A stretch of DNA of 31,915 nt from a virus. This document shows, piece by piece, positions 7,797 to 14,788 of this stretch. The translations under genes were made by a program, and so were the position numbers. The stretch covers positions 1 to 31,915 of IMG/VR virus record IMGVR_UViG_3300034071_002103; one strand, written 5' to 3'. Below the pieces are notes generated by a model that had not been told where the DNA came from, searched no databases, and worked only from the letters and a program-made list of their open reading frames with translations. Position 1 is the first letter of the stretch. Every line of letters starts with the position of its first letter.

Positions 7797-8654
7797 ATGA
7801 ATTTAGTAACAAAAAGTAATAATGATTATATAGAACCTATTCCACATGACAATAATATTAATAGTATTATAAGTGATTTTAGTGTAAAAGAGGAAAAAGT
7901 AGTAGTTTGGGATGCAGACTCAATAATATATACTACTCTTTACATGGGTAAGAATCCAGAAACAGGAGAATTAAACCCTCCTTATACTGAAAATGATTTA
8001 GAGTTTTTATATGGAAAATTAGATGAATATATGTTAAAAATTCTTAATAATATAGAGAACTATTTCATTATCAAGTCTTTATATATATTTATTAGAGGTA
8101 AGGACAACTTTAGAAAAAAATTATATCCTGAATATAAGTCTAATAGACCTAAAAAAGATCCTTTAAGTGTATATCTTTATGATTATATGAAAGAAAAATA
8201 TCAAGCTGTAGAATCTCATGGGTATGAAGCAGAAGATTATTGTGCTACTATAGCTTGGAAATTAGGTAAAGATTGTATTATTGCATATGTAGATCATGAT
8301 TTAGAAGAAATATCAGGTGCTATATTATACAACTATCAAAGGGACAAATTCATGCAATTATCTGAAAAAGAAGCTATTTATAATAAATATAAAAAATTAA
8401 ATATAGGGGAAAATGGAGATTTTGCTAATTTTACTCCTTCTTATGCAGAAAAAAGTTTTGAAAGAGATTTTCATATAGATATGACTATAGAAGAATATGA
8501 AGCCCAAACTTTAGAAACTTTTATATGGTGTTGGTCTGATAAATTAAAGGTTAAAGGTAAAAAAATACAAAGATTTCCTAATGAATCTTTAGCTAAAGAA
8601 AAATTAGAATTAGCAAAACAAATTATTTGGTTACAAAATGTTGAAAATAAATAA
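7797..8654 (+). CDS. 5'-3' exonuclease, FEN/PIN-like
   Basis: A 285-aa flap endonuclease/5'-3' exonuclease homologue, likely removing RNA primers and 5' flaps at the phage fork. Visible motifs: VVWDADSIIY with Asp39 and Asp41, the arch/helical region RKKLYPEYKSNR (106-117) that contacts the 5' end, GYEAEDYCA with Glu144, Glu146 and Asp147, and VDHDLEEI with Asp166 and Asp168. These are the acidic metal ligands of the family in the right order. The C-terminal helix-hairpin-helix part is hard to see (YKKLNIGENGDF... is the best stretch). A separate exonuclease fits a polymerase that carries only the 3'-5' domain. Confidence 0.85.
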   Translation: MNLVTKSNNDYIEPIPHDNNINSIISDFSVKEEKVVVWDADSIIYTTLYMGKNPETGELNPPYTENDLEFLYGKLDEYMLKILNNIENYFIIKSLYIFIRGKDNFRKKLYPEYKSNRPKKDPLSVYLYDYMKEKYQAVESHGYEAEDYCATIAWKLGKDCIIAYVDHDLEEISGAILYNYQRDKFMQLSEKEAIYNKYKKLNIGENGDFANFTPSYAEKSFERDFHIDMTIEEYEAQTLETFIWCWSDKLKVKGKKIQRFPNESLAKEKLELAKQIIWLQNVENK

Positions 8655-8657
8655 AAT

Positions 8658-8885
8658 ATGCAAAATATAAAAACAAGTATACAATTATTAAAAGAAATGA
8701 AAGAATGGTCTGATAGAATTGGATCTGATGAACATTATCAAATTAATGAAATTGTTAAAATGTTAGAAAGTTCTAAGTATTACACTTTAAAAGATATGGA
8801 AAAATCTTTTGTTGCTGGAGGTAAATTAGCTAGAAATATAGAAAATGATGGATTTAATGAGTTTATAGAAAAATTAAATAAATAA
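8658..8885 (+). CDS. small helical hypothetical protein
   Basis: A 75-aa, almost fully helical protein. The C-terminal half (TLKDMEKSFVAGG...FNEFIEKLN) resembles a short 'AF-AG...F..W/F' motif that recurs in small phage proteins of unknown function. It is separated from the upstream exonuclease stop and from the next start by exactly three bases each, indicating coupled expression. Confidence 0.6.
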   Translation: MQNIKTSIQLLKEMKEWSDRIGSDEHYQINEIVKMLESSKYYTLKDMEKSFVAGGKLARNIENDGFNEFIEKLNK

Positions 8886-8888
8886 ATT

Positions 8889-9335
8889 ATGAAATTAAGT
8901 AAAAAACCTACAGATTGGATTATAGCTAAAGCTGATAATAATGATGATTACTTTGTAAGTGATTTTGTTATAATAAATGCAAAACAATGTATAGACTTTA
9001 AAGAAAGAATTATACTTATACTAGAAAATAATGGATTAAAAGGAGAATATTCTGAGCATGGAGTAATTATGTTTGAATTCTTTGACTCTAGTAATGAATA
9101 TTACCCTATCATAAATGATTTTTTAGAAAATAATGAAGAAGGTTGGTCTTATATAGAATTAACAGATAAAGAATTTGAAGAAATACAAGAAAATTGTGTT
9201 ATACTAGATAGTTGTGAAAATGAACTTAGAGTAGATTGTACTATTACTGGTATAGATAGAAGTGGATTTTCTTTTAAATCTTATGGAAAGTATTGTGGTA
9301 CAGAACTTTATGCAAATTTACCTTTAAATATATAA
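8889..9335 (+). CDS. hypothetical acidic protein
   Basis: A 148-aa acidic protein with alternating strands and helices (VIMFEFFDSSNEYYPII, GWSYIELTDKEFEEI, VDCTITGIDRSGFSF). No family recognised. Last gene of its transcription unit: it is followed by an inverted repeat and a candidate promoter. Starts three bases after the preceding stop. Confidence 0.6.
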   Translation: MKLSKKPTDWIIAKADNNDDYFVSDFVIINAKQCIDFKERIILILENNGLKGEYSEHGVIMFEFFDSSNEYYPIINDFLENNEEGWSYIELTDKEFEEIQENCVILDSCENELRVDCTITGIDRSGFSFKSYGKYCGTELYANLPLNI

Positions 9336-9351
9336 AATAATATTAGATAAG

Positions 9352-9378
9352 AACCTTATAATTTGGAATTATAAGGTT
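9352..9378. promoter_or_regulatory. inverted repeat centred on a -33 box, candidate operator
   Basis: A perfect dyad with 12-bp arms (AACCTTATAATT at 9352-9363, AATTATAAGGTT at 9367-9378) around TGG (9364-9366). The TTTG of the downstream promoter (9362-9365) falls exactly on its centre. As RNA it would form a hairpin with a very tight 3-nt loop and no following U-run, so it is a poor terminator. A binding site for a dimeric regulator that controls the 9362-9393 promoter is the better reading. Confidence 0.55.
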
Positions 9379-9393
9379 TAAGTCTTATATTTG
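9362..9393 (+). promoter_or_regulatory. Bacteroides-type promoter upstream of the recA cluster
   Basis: TTTG (9362-9365), 20 nt, TATATTTG (9386-9393). This is an exact match to the Bacteroides consensus TTTG-N19-21-TAnnTTTG, in one of the few intergenic gaps of the plus-strand block. Transcription would start near 9398-9400, giving a leader of about 15 nt before the ATG at 9415. It probably drives the unit containing recA, ligase, dUTPase and the ribonucleotide reductase. Confidence 0.65.
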
Positions 9394-9414
9394 AAACTTA
9401 ATTAAAAGAAAAAT

Positions 9415-9768
9415 ATGGAAGAAAAAATTAATTATTATTTAGTTTTAGAACAACAAACTCATTTTAATGGACATGGAGAACCTGAAGAAGGAAAACTCAC
9501 TAAATTTATAACTACTAATAAATTATATGAGCAATTAATTGGTAAAGAAGGTGTTATGTTTTATGAAAATCCTGTAGAATCTTTTATAGAAGATTCTGTT
9601 TTTGTAAATATAGATAAACATTTTAGAAGTTTATTTGCTTTTCCTGAAGATAAACAAGCTCAAGATAGTTACCATTGCATTATGTATAGTTATGAAGTTA
9701 GTATTGTTTCTAAAGAAATGGCAGAAAAATTAACAGAAATTATTAAATCTTATAAGAATATTAATTAA
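9415..9768 (+). CDS. hypothetical protein, first gene after the promoter
   Basis: A 117-aa acidic protein (INYYLVLEQQTHFNGHGEPEE at the start, then FRSLFAFPEDKQAQDSYHC in the middle) with no family I recognise. It is the first gene downstream of the consensus promoter at 9362-9393, two small steps before recA. Starting the transcript makes it an early-expressed candidate. Confidence 0.6.
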   Translation: MEEKINYYLVLEQQTHFNGHGEPEEGKLTKFITTNKLYEQLIGKEGVMFYENPVESFIEDSVFVNIDKHFRSLFAFPEDKQAQDSYHCIMYSYEVSIVSKEMAEKLTEIIKSYKNIN

Positions 9769-9770
9769 AT

Positions 9771-9947
9771 ATGAATCAAAATCTAGAAGTAGGAAATTTA
9801 GAGTTAATAAAGTGGAAAGATAAACCTGATATTCTTTTAGAAGAAATATCTAATCTTTGGAAAGATATAAAAGAGGCTATAGAAAGTAAAAACTTAAGGT
9901 TATTAGAAGAAAAGTTGAAGGATAGTGTAGAATTTATAAAAGAATAA
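9771..9947 (+). CDS. 58-aa helical protein upstream of recA
   Basis: A short frame with ATG at 9771 two bases after the previous stop (TAAATATG) and a TAA at 9945-9947. The 58-residue product is charged and helical (KWKDKPDILLEEISNLW, then KNLRLLEEKLKDSVEFIKE), suggesting a small coiled coil. It fills the otherwise empty 195-nt gap between the 117-aa gene and recA, uses the same codons as its neighbours and has the standard junction, so I take it as real. Function unknown. Confidence 0.6.
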   Translation: MNQNLEVGNLELIKWKDKPDILLEEISNLWKDIKEAIESKNLRLLEEKLKDSVEFIKE

Positions 9948-9962
9948 ATTAAATAAAAAAAT

Positions 9963-10976
9963 ATGGCAAAAGAAGTAAAAAAAGAACAAAATATTGATGG
10001 TTTTCAATCAGAAATTGAAAAAATTTTTGGGAAAGGAAGTATTATAACAGCAAATGAAGAAATTCCTCCTGGAGATATTATTCCTTTAACCAGTTTGACA
10101 TTATGTAATGCTTTGGGTAAAGGAGGATTTGCTAAAAATAAAATTATAGAAATTATTGGTTGGGAAAGTGCAGGAAAAAGTACTCTATCTTGTGATGCTA
10201 TAGCAAATGATCAAAAAACATATGGAGATAATTGTCTTTTAATAGATAAAGAAAATAGTTTTGATAAATTTTATGCTGAAAGATTAGGAGTAAATTTAGA
10301 TAAACTACAATTAGCCTATCCTAATTCTTTAGAAGATTGTTATAGTTTAATAGAAAAAGCACTAGACTCTAGACTTTTTGGTTTAATTGTAGTAGATTCT
10401 TTGACTTCTTTTCAACCTCAAGCAAGTTTAGATAATCCTGGAGGAGCTATGGGTAAAGAGGCTAGAATTAATTCTGATAGAATGAGAATGGTCAATGATA
10501 AAGTTAGAAATTCTAATTGTTGTGTAGTATTTATTAATCAAATTAGAGAGAAGATAGGAGTAATGTTTGGAAGTCCAGAAACTACATCAGGAGGAAATGC
10601 ACTGAAATTTTATGCCCATGTTAGAATTATGATTAGAAGAAAAGAAATTAAAGCTGAAAATCAAACTAATACTATGCATTTTAAAATTATTAAAAATAAA
10701 TTAGCTCCTCCTATGAAAGAAGCAGAAACCACTATTATTTGGGGTAAAGGTTTTGATAAAGAAAGTGAAATATTTTACTTAGCTAAAGATTTTGAAATTA
10801 TTAAGAAACATGGTAAAAAAGTTACTTATAATGGAGAAATATTTGAATTAAGTGATAAAGATGCTATGGAGGAATATTATGCTTATTTAGATGAAAATCC
10901 TGAGATTAAAAAAGAAATAGTAGATAAAGTATTAGAAAGATTAAATAATCCAATAAATACTACAGAAAATGAATAA
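9963..10976 (+). CDS. recA: RecA-family recombinase
   Basis: A 337-aa ATP-dependent strand-exchange protein for recombination-dependent replication and repair. Walker A is GWESAGKST (66-74), in place of GPESSGKTT of bacterial RecA. The DKENSFDKFYAERLG stretch corresponds to the bacterial DAE-A-D---A--LG segment. Walker B is LIVVDSL, and loop L2 is recognisable in VVFINQIREKIGVMFGSPETTSGG followed by LKFYAHVR. The overall length and motif order match bacterial RecA better than T4 UvsX. The C-terminus is acidic (ENPEIKKE... and NTTENE). It overlaps the next small gene by 8 nt. Confidence 0.92.
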   Translation: MAKEVKKEQNIDGFQSEIEKIFGKGSIITANEEIPPGDIIPLTSLTLCNALGKGGFAKNKIIEIIGWESAGKSTLSCDAIANDQKTYGDNCLLIDKENSFDKFYAERLGVNLDKLQLAYPNSLEDCYSLIEKALDSRLFGLIVVDSLTSFQPQASLDNPGGAMGKEARINSDRMRMVNDKVRNSNCCVVFINQIREKIGVMFGSPETTSGGNALKFYAHVRIMIRRKEIKAENQTNTMHFKIIKNKLAPPMKEAETTIIWGKGFDKESEIFYLAKDFEIIKKHGKKVTYNGEIFELSDKDAMEEYYAYLDENPEIKKEIVDKVLERLNNPINTTENE

Positions 10977-11190
10977 AGGTATTGAAATATATTCTCAAGA
11001 AACTTATATAGAAGAAGATTTAAGTAATTCTACAGTACAAGAAAGATTTAGTAATAATTATTTTTGGAAAGTTTGTAACTATGTTAATCAAAAGTTTAGA
11101 GATATAGGAACTTTTTTAGATAAAGAAGATGTTAATGATATGGAATTATTAAGAGAATCTAGAGAACAAGGATTAGAAAAAGAAGATTAG
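10969..11190 (+). CDS. small acidic hypothetical protein
   Basis: A 73-aa Glu-rich protein starting inside the last codons of recA (8-nt overlap). Its C-terminal half is helical and strongly acidic (DKEDVNDMELLRESREQGLE). No motif recognised. Overlap with recA suggests coupled translation and perhaps an accessory role, which the sequence cannot show. Confidence 0.55.
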   Translation: MNKGIEIYSQETYIEEDLSNSTVQERFSNNYFWKVCNYVNQKFRDIGTFLDKEDVNDMELLRESREQGLEKED

Positions 11191-11197
11191 AAAATAT

Positions 11198-11794
11198 ATG
11201 ATAGAAGAAAGAAAAAAAGTAAATTTACATAGTCTTAGATATAATCTGGCTACTAAATATTTGATAAATACCTTAGATATTAATTCTAAAGGAGTTACTT
11301 TTAAATTATTAAAAGAATTAGGATTTGTTAATGCTTATCTTATAGATATAGGATATGATCATAAAGTGTCTGATACTTTAACTTTAGTATTTTCTATTCC
11401 TAGTTCTTTTAAAGATAATTTCTTTAACTTCATTAAAGAACTAGAAAAAGATGTACCTAATTATCTTTTACATTATGAAATAGATATTAATACTTATGGG
11501 GTTCTTTTTAAGATAGCAGAAAAGTTTAAACCTATAATACCTTTATTTTTAGAAGGTAAATACTCTAAATTTGGTAAAGGATATGCTGATTTCTTTAAAG
11601 AAACTTCTCAAGGTAAAATAAATTATCTTTCTCAATATAAAATAATATTAAAAGATAAAGATTATCAATATGCTTTAGAGAATAAAATAGGATTAGAAGA
11701 AGGAGAATTAGATAATAGTGAACTTGATGATATTCCTCAAGAAAAGGATTACATATTTGATTATGAACAACTTATAAAAAATAAAGAATGCTAG
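11198..11794 (+). CDS. hypothetical phage protein
   Basis: A 198-aa protein of mixed alpha/beta character. There is an N-terminal helical part (KVNLHSLRYNLATKYLI), a central stretch with Gly and aromatic residues (SKFGKGYADFFKETSQGKINYLSQ), and an acidic C-terminal tail (LDNSELDDIPQEKDYIFDYEQL). I do not recognise a family. It begins 7 nt after the previous gene and overlaps the start of the dNTP pyrophosphohydrolase-like gene by 7 nt. Confidence 0.6.
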   Translation: MIEERKKVNLHSLRYNLATKYLINTLDINSKGVTFKLLKELGFVNAYLIDIGYDHKVSDTLTLVFSIPSSFKDNFFNFIKELEKDVPNYLLHYEIDINTYGVLFKIAEKFKPIIPLFLEGKYSKFGKGYADFFKETSQGKINYLSQYKIILKDKDYQYALENKIGLEEGELDNSELDDIPQEKDYIFDYEQLIKNKEC

Positions 11795-12447
11795 TAGACA
11801 GTAAAAACAACTTAATATTAAATATTAAGAACAAAACACAAATATATTCTACAGAAGAAGTTAAAAAAGCTCTAGAAGAATATGAAAAAAACAAAATAGC
11901 TACCAATCAAGTTAGTTTTTGTGCTAATCATGATAGAGATACTCAAGAAGCTATTAATGAATATTATAAAGCTCCTGAACAAGTAGTTTGGGATGCTAGA
12001 CCTGGTATTAAAATGAGTAATGCTTACTTTCCAACAGCAAATTGGATAACTACACATACAGCAGAAAGAATTAAAACAGACCCTGTTGTAGAAGCTGTAA
12101 AACATGACAAAGATAAAGTTAAAATGGAATTGTTACCTCCTTATAGTTTAGAAAAGATTGCTAAAGTATTTACTTTTGGAGCTAATAAATATGAAGATTG
12201 GAATTATCTTAAAGGAGATGGGTTAAAATTAAGTAGAGTTTATGGTTCTTGTTTAAGACATTTAAATTCCTGGTATAAAGGAGAAGAATTAGATCCTGAA
12301 ACAGGAGAAAATCATTTAATTCATGCAGGATGTTGTATTATGATGCTTATAGAGTTAGTGAATGCTAAAAACAATGATGATAGACCTAAACATTATGTAA
12401 AAGATAATAGGATAAGTAATTTATTAGATGTACATGAAATGGATTAA
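11788..12447 (+). CDS. dATP/dGTP pyrophosphohydrolase-like protein (DUF5664 type)
   Basis: A 219-aa protein whose C-terminal 115 residues carry the pattern of the phage 'dATP/dGTP diphosphohydrolase N-terminal' family (DUF5664): HDKDKVKMELLPP (106-118), FGANKYEDWNY (130-140), then RHLNSWYKGEELDPETG (157-173) and HLIHAGCCIMMLIEL (176-190). Members are predicted all-alpha NTP pyrophosphohydrolases acting on the nucleotide pool; substrate specificity cannot be read from sequence. The N-terminal 100 residues are a variable extension. Nearby dUTPase and ribonucleotide reductase support a role in nucleotide metabolism. An in-frame spacing of three bases separates it from the ligase gene. Confidence 0.7.
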   Translation: MLVDSKNNLILNIKNKTQIYSTEEVKKALEEYEKNKIATNQVSFCANHDRDTQEAINEYYKAPEQVVWDARPGIKMSNAYFPTANWITTHTAERIKTDPVVEAVKHDKDKVKMELLPPYSLEKIAKVFTFGANKYEDWNYLKGDGLKLSRVYGSCLRHLNSWYKGEELDPETGENHLIHAGCCIMMLIELVNAKNNDDRPKHYVKDNRISNLLDVHEMD

Positions 12448-12450
12448 AAT

Positions 12451-13533
12451 ATGACAACATTATATAAAAAAGATAGTAAAGGTAAATGTAGAATAATTAA
12501 TTTTTGGACTGAAAATGATAAATTTTGTCAATCTTCTGGTGTTAAAGATGGTTTATTAGTACCTAATGTTAAAATATGTAAAGGTAAAAACATAGGTAAA
12601 ACTAATGAAACAACTCCTGAACAACAAGCTGTATTTGAAATGGAGTCTAAAATAAGAGAAAAATTACAAGAAGATTATTTTAGAACTGAACAAGAAGCTA
12701 TGAATAGTGTAGTAATATTACCTATGTTAGCTAAAAAGTTTGAAGATGAAGAACACAAAATAGATTGGAATAATTGTTTTATACAACCTAAATTAGATGG
12801 TCAAAGATGTTTAGCTATTTGTACTAAGGAAGGTAATGTAACTTTATTATCTAGGGATGGTATAGATATTCAAAAAGCACATGGTAGTATGCGACATATT
12901 ATTAATGATTTAGCTACTATTAAAGAAGATGTTATACTTGATGGTGAGCTTTATATTCATTCTACAGAAGATAATTTTCAAGATGTAATGAAAGCTATTA
13001 AAAAATACAGACCAGGAGTATCTGAATTAGTTAAGTATTATGTATATGATAAAATATCATCTAACCCCTTTAAAGAAAGAATAGTAAGAGGTTATATTAA
13101 GAATTTACTTTCTTGTGTAGAAGTTTCAACCTATAATATTTATAATAAAGAAAATTTATTAAAATATCACAATATGTTTTTAAAAGAAGGATATGAAGGA
13201 TCTATTATAAGATGGGGTAATGAAGGATATAAATTAAATGGTAGAAGTTTTAACTTATTAAAATATAAAAATTTTCAAGATAGTGATTATTTAATTGTTG
13301 ATGTTATACCAGCAGAAAATAGACCTGAATGGGGAATGATAGTATGCCAAAGTGAATATGGTACTTTCGATGCTACACCTAAAATGAATCATGATAAGAA
13401 AAAAGAAATTCTTTTAAATAAAGAAGAATATATAGGACAAACTGCTGTAATAAAACATTTTGGTTATACAGAAAGTGGTTTACCTAGATTTCCTATATTT
13501 TTAGGTGTTCGTAATGATAATTTAATTAAATAA
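12451..13533 (+). CDS. ATP-dependent DNA ligase with N-terminal WGR-like domain
   Basis: A 360-aa ligase that seals nicks left by the FEN-like exonuclease. The nucleotidyltransferase motif is QPKLDGQR (112-119) with Lys114 as the adenylated residue, followed by LLSRDG (motif Ia region), LDGELYI (motif III), EGYEGSIIRW (motif IV) and LLKYKNF (motif V). An OB-fold domain follows, ending in RFPIFLGVR. Residues 1-80 (LYKKDSKGKCRIINFW... NIGKTNETTPEQQA) resemble the WGR-like module attached to some phage ligases and probably help DNA binding. Complete and typical in length; next gene starts three bases after its stop. Confidence 0.9.
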   Translation: MTTLYKKDSKGKCRIINFWTENDKFCQSSGVKDGLLVPNVKICKGKNIGKTNETTPEQQAVFEMESKIREKLQEDYFRTEQEAMNSVVILPMLAKKFEDEEHKIDWNNCFIQPKLDGQRCLAICTKEGNVTLLSRDGIDIQKAHGSMRHIINDLATIKEDVILDGELYIHSTEDNFQDVMKAIKKYRPGVSELVKYYVYDKISSNPFKERIVRGYIKNLLSCVEVSTYNIYNKENLLKYHNMFLKEGYEGSIIRWGNEGYKLNGRSFNLLKYKNFQDSDYLIVDVIPAENRPEWGMIVCQSEYGTFDATPKMNHDKKKEILLNKEEYIGQTAVIKHFGYTESGLPRFPIFLGVRNDNLIK

Positions 13534-13536
13534 AAT

Positions 13537-14217
13537 ATGGAAAAAATACAAGTAATTTCAGATACACATGGTTTTCATAATCAAGTATTTATACAAGATA
13601 ATGTAGATTGTATTATACATTGTGGAGATAGTACTAATTATTATGATATTTACCATAATCAACCAGAATTTGATGATTTTATTAGTTGGTATTCTACTAT
13701 AAATGTAAAACATAAAATTTTAATACCAGGCAATCATGATTCATGGAGTATGAAAAAATATAATATTGATAAAGTAAAAAGTTTAGGTATTATCTATTTA
13801 GAACATGAATATTATAAATTAGAAGGTTTAAAGATATTTGGTTCTCCTTATACTCCTACATTTGGAAATTGGCATCATATGAAAGATAGAGCTAAATTAT
13901 TTAGATATTGGGAAGAATTAGAAGAAAATATAGATATTCTTATAACTCATGGACCTCCTTATGGTATTTTAGATTTATCAGAAAATAAAGAAGGTGTACT
14001 AGAAAATTGTGGAGATGGTGCTCTTTTTAAGAAAATATTAAAAGTACAACCTAAATATCATTGCTTTGGTCATATTCACAACAATAATAATTGTTATAAT
14101 CAAGGTACTAGAACTATTCAAGGTTGTAAAACTACTTTTATGAATTGTTCTATGGTAGAAGATGGTAAATTTAGTAAAGGTTTAATAAATAATGGATTAA
14201 TAATTAATTTAAAATAG
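13537..14217 (+). CDS. calcineurin-like metallophosphoesterase
   Basis: A 226-aa binuclear metal phosphoesterase. Metal-ligand motifs in order: DTHG (Asp9, His11), HCGD (His28, Asp31), GNHDSW (Asn66, His67, Asp68), THGPP (His138) and GHIH (His179, His181). All are intact, so it should be active. The single compact domain is like phage and bacterial phosphodiesterases of unknown substrate. Its place directly behind the DNA ligase, three bases away, would fit a polynucleotide 2'/3'-phosphatase or end-processing role, but a cyclic nucleotide or protein substrate cannot be excluded. Confidence 0.85.
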   Translation: MEKIQVISDTHGFHNQVFIQDNVDCIIHCGDSTNYYDIYHNQPEFDDFISWYSTINVKHKILIPGNHDSWSMKKYNIDKVKSLGIIYLEHEYYKLEGLKIFGSPYTPTFGNWHHMKDRAKLFRYWEELEENIDILITHGPPYGILDLSENKEGVLENCGDGALFKKILKVQPKYHCFGHIHNNNNCYNQGTRTIQGCKTTFMNCSMVEDGKFSKGLINNGLIINLK

Positions 14218-14220
14218 AAT

Positions 14221-14679
14221 ATGAAAGTAAAAATAAAGAAACTACACAAAGATGCAGTAATACCTAAATATGCTAAACCTGGAGATGCTGGAATGGATTT
14301 AACTGCTATAGAAATTAGTTATGATAATAATGGAAATATAGTTTATAGAACAGGATTATCTTTTGAAATACCTGCTGGGTTTTTTATGATGCTTGTACCA
14401 AGAAGCTCTAATTCTAAAACAAATTTAATGCTCACTAATCATTGTGGAATAGTTGATTCTGGATATAGAGGAGAAGTAATGTTTAAATATAAACCTTATA
14501 AATGGAATGATAATTCCCAAGAATCTTTTTTAGAAATGGTAAAATTTGAAACTTATAAAATAGGGGATAGAGTAGGTCAAGGAATTATACTTCCTTATCC
14601 TCAAATAGAATTTGAAGAAGTAGAAGAATTATCTGTAACTGAAAGAAACACAGGAGGGTATGGTAGCAGTGGTGCTTAG
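14221..14679 (+). CDS. dut: deoxyuridine 5'-triphosphate nucleotidohydrolase (dUTPase)
   Basis: A 152-aa trimeric-type dUTPase that converts dUTP to dUMP and pyrophosphate, limiting uracil in phage DNA and providing the dTMP precursor. All five motifs are visible: PGDAGMDL (20-27), PRSSNSK (60-66), GIVDSGYRGEV (76-86), GDRVGQGIILPYP (115-127) and RNTGGYGSSG (142-151). A short insert with KWNDNSQESF lies between motifs 3 and 4. The gene is complete. It starts three bases after the phosphoesterase stop, and the last codons overlap a possible 42-aa frame. Confidence 0.95.
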   Translation: MKVKIKKLHKDAVIPKYAKPGDAGMDLTAIEISYDNNGNIVYRTGLSFEIPAGFFMMLVPRSSNSKTNLMLTNHCGIVDSGYRGEVMFKYKPYKWNDNSQESFLEMVKFETYKIGDRVGQGIILPYPQIEFEEVEELSVTERNTGGYGSSGA

Positions 14680-14788
14680 TTACATAAAACAATTATTACC
14701 TAAAAAAGTAATAATTACAAGTCAAAATTTAAAAGAATTAGAAATATTATATAACAAAGAAATAAATAAATTAAGGTATGGTAGATAA
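14660..14788 (+). CDS. possible 42-aa protein between dut and the reductase gene
   Basis: The frame starts at an ATG inside the dUTPase motif V codons and ends inside the first codons of the reductase gene. It covers the 98-nt gap that otherwise has no coding, with overlaps of 20 and 11 nt. The peptide (MVAVVLSYIKQLLPKKVIIT, then a charged helix) could be a small membrane-associated protein. Overlapping starts are common here, but the short length leaves real doubt. Confidence 0.35.
   Translation: MVAVVLSYIKQLLPKKVIITSQNLKELEILYNKEINKLRYGR

Noticed and set aside
11872-12105. Minus-strand open frame opposite the pyrophosphohydrolase-like gene
   Set aside because: It is Phe/Ser/Ile/Cys-rich as expected for the antisense of an AT-rich coding region, lies inside a well-supported plus-strand gene and has no gene-like boundary.
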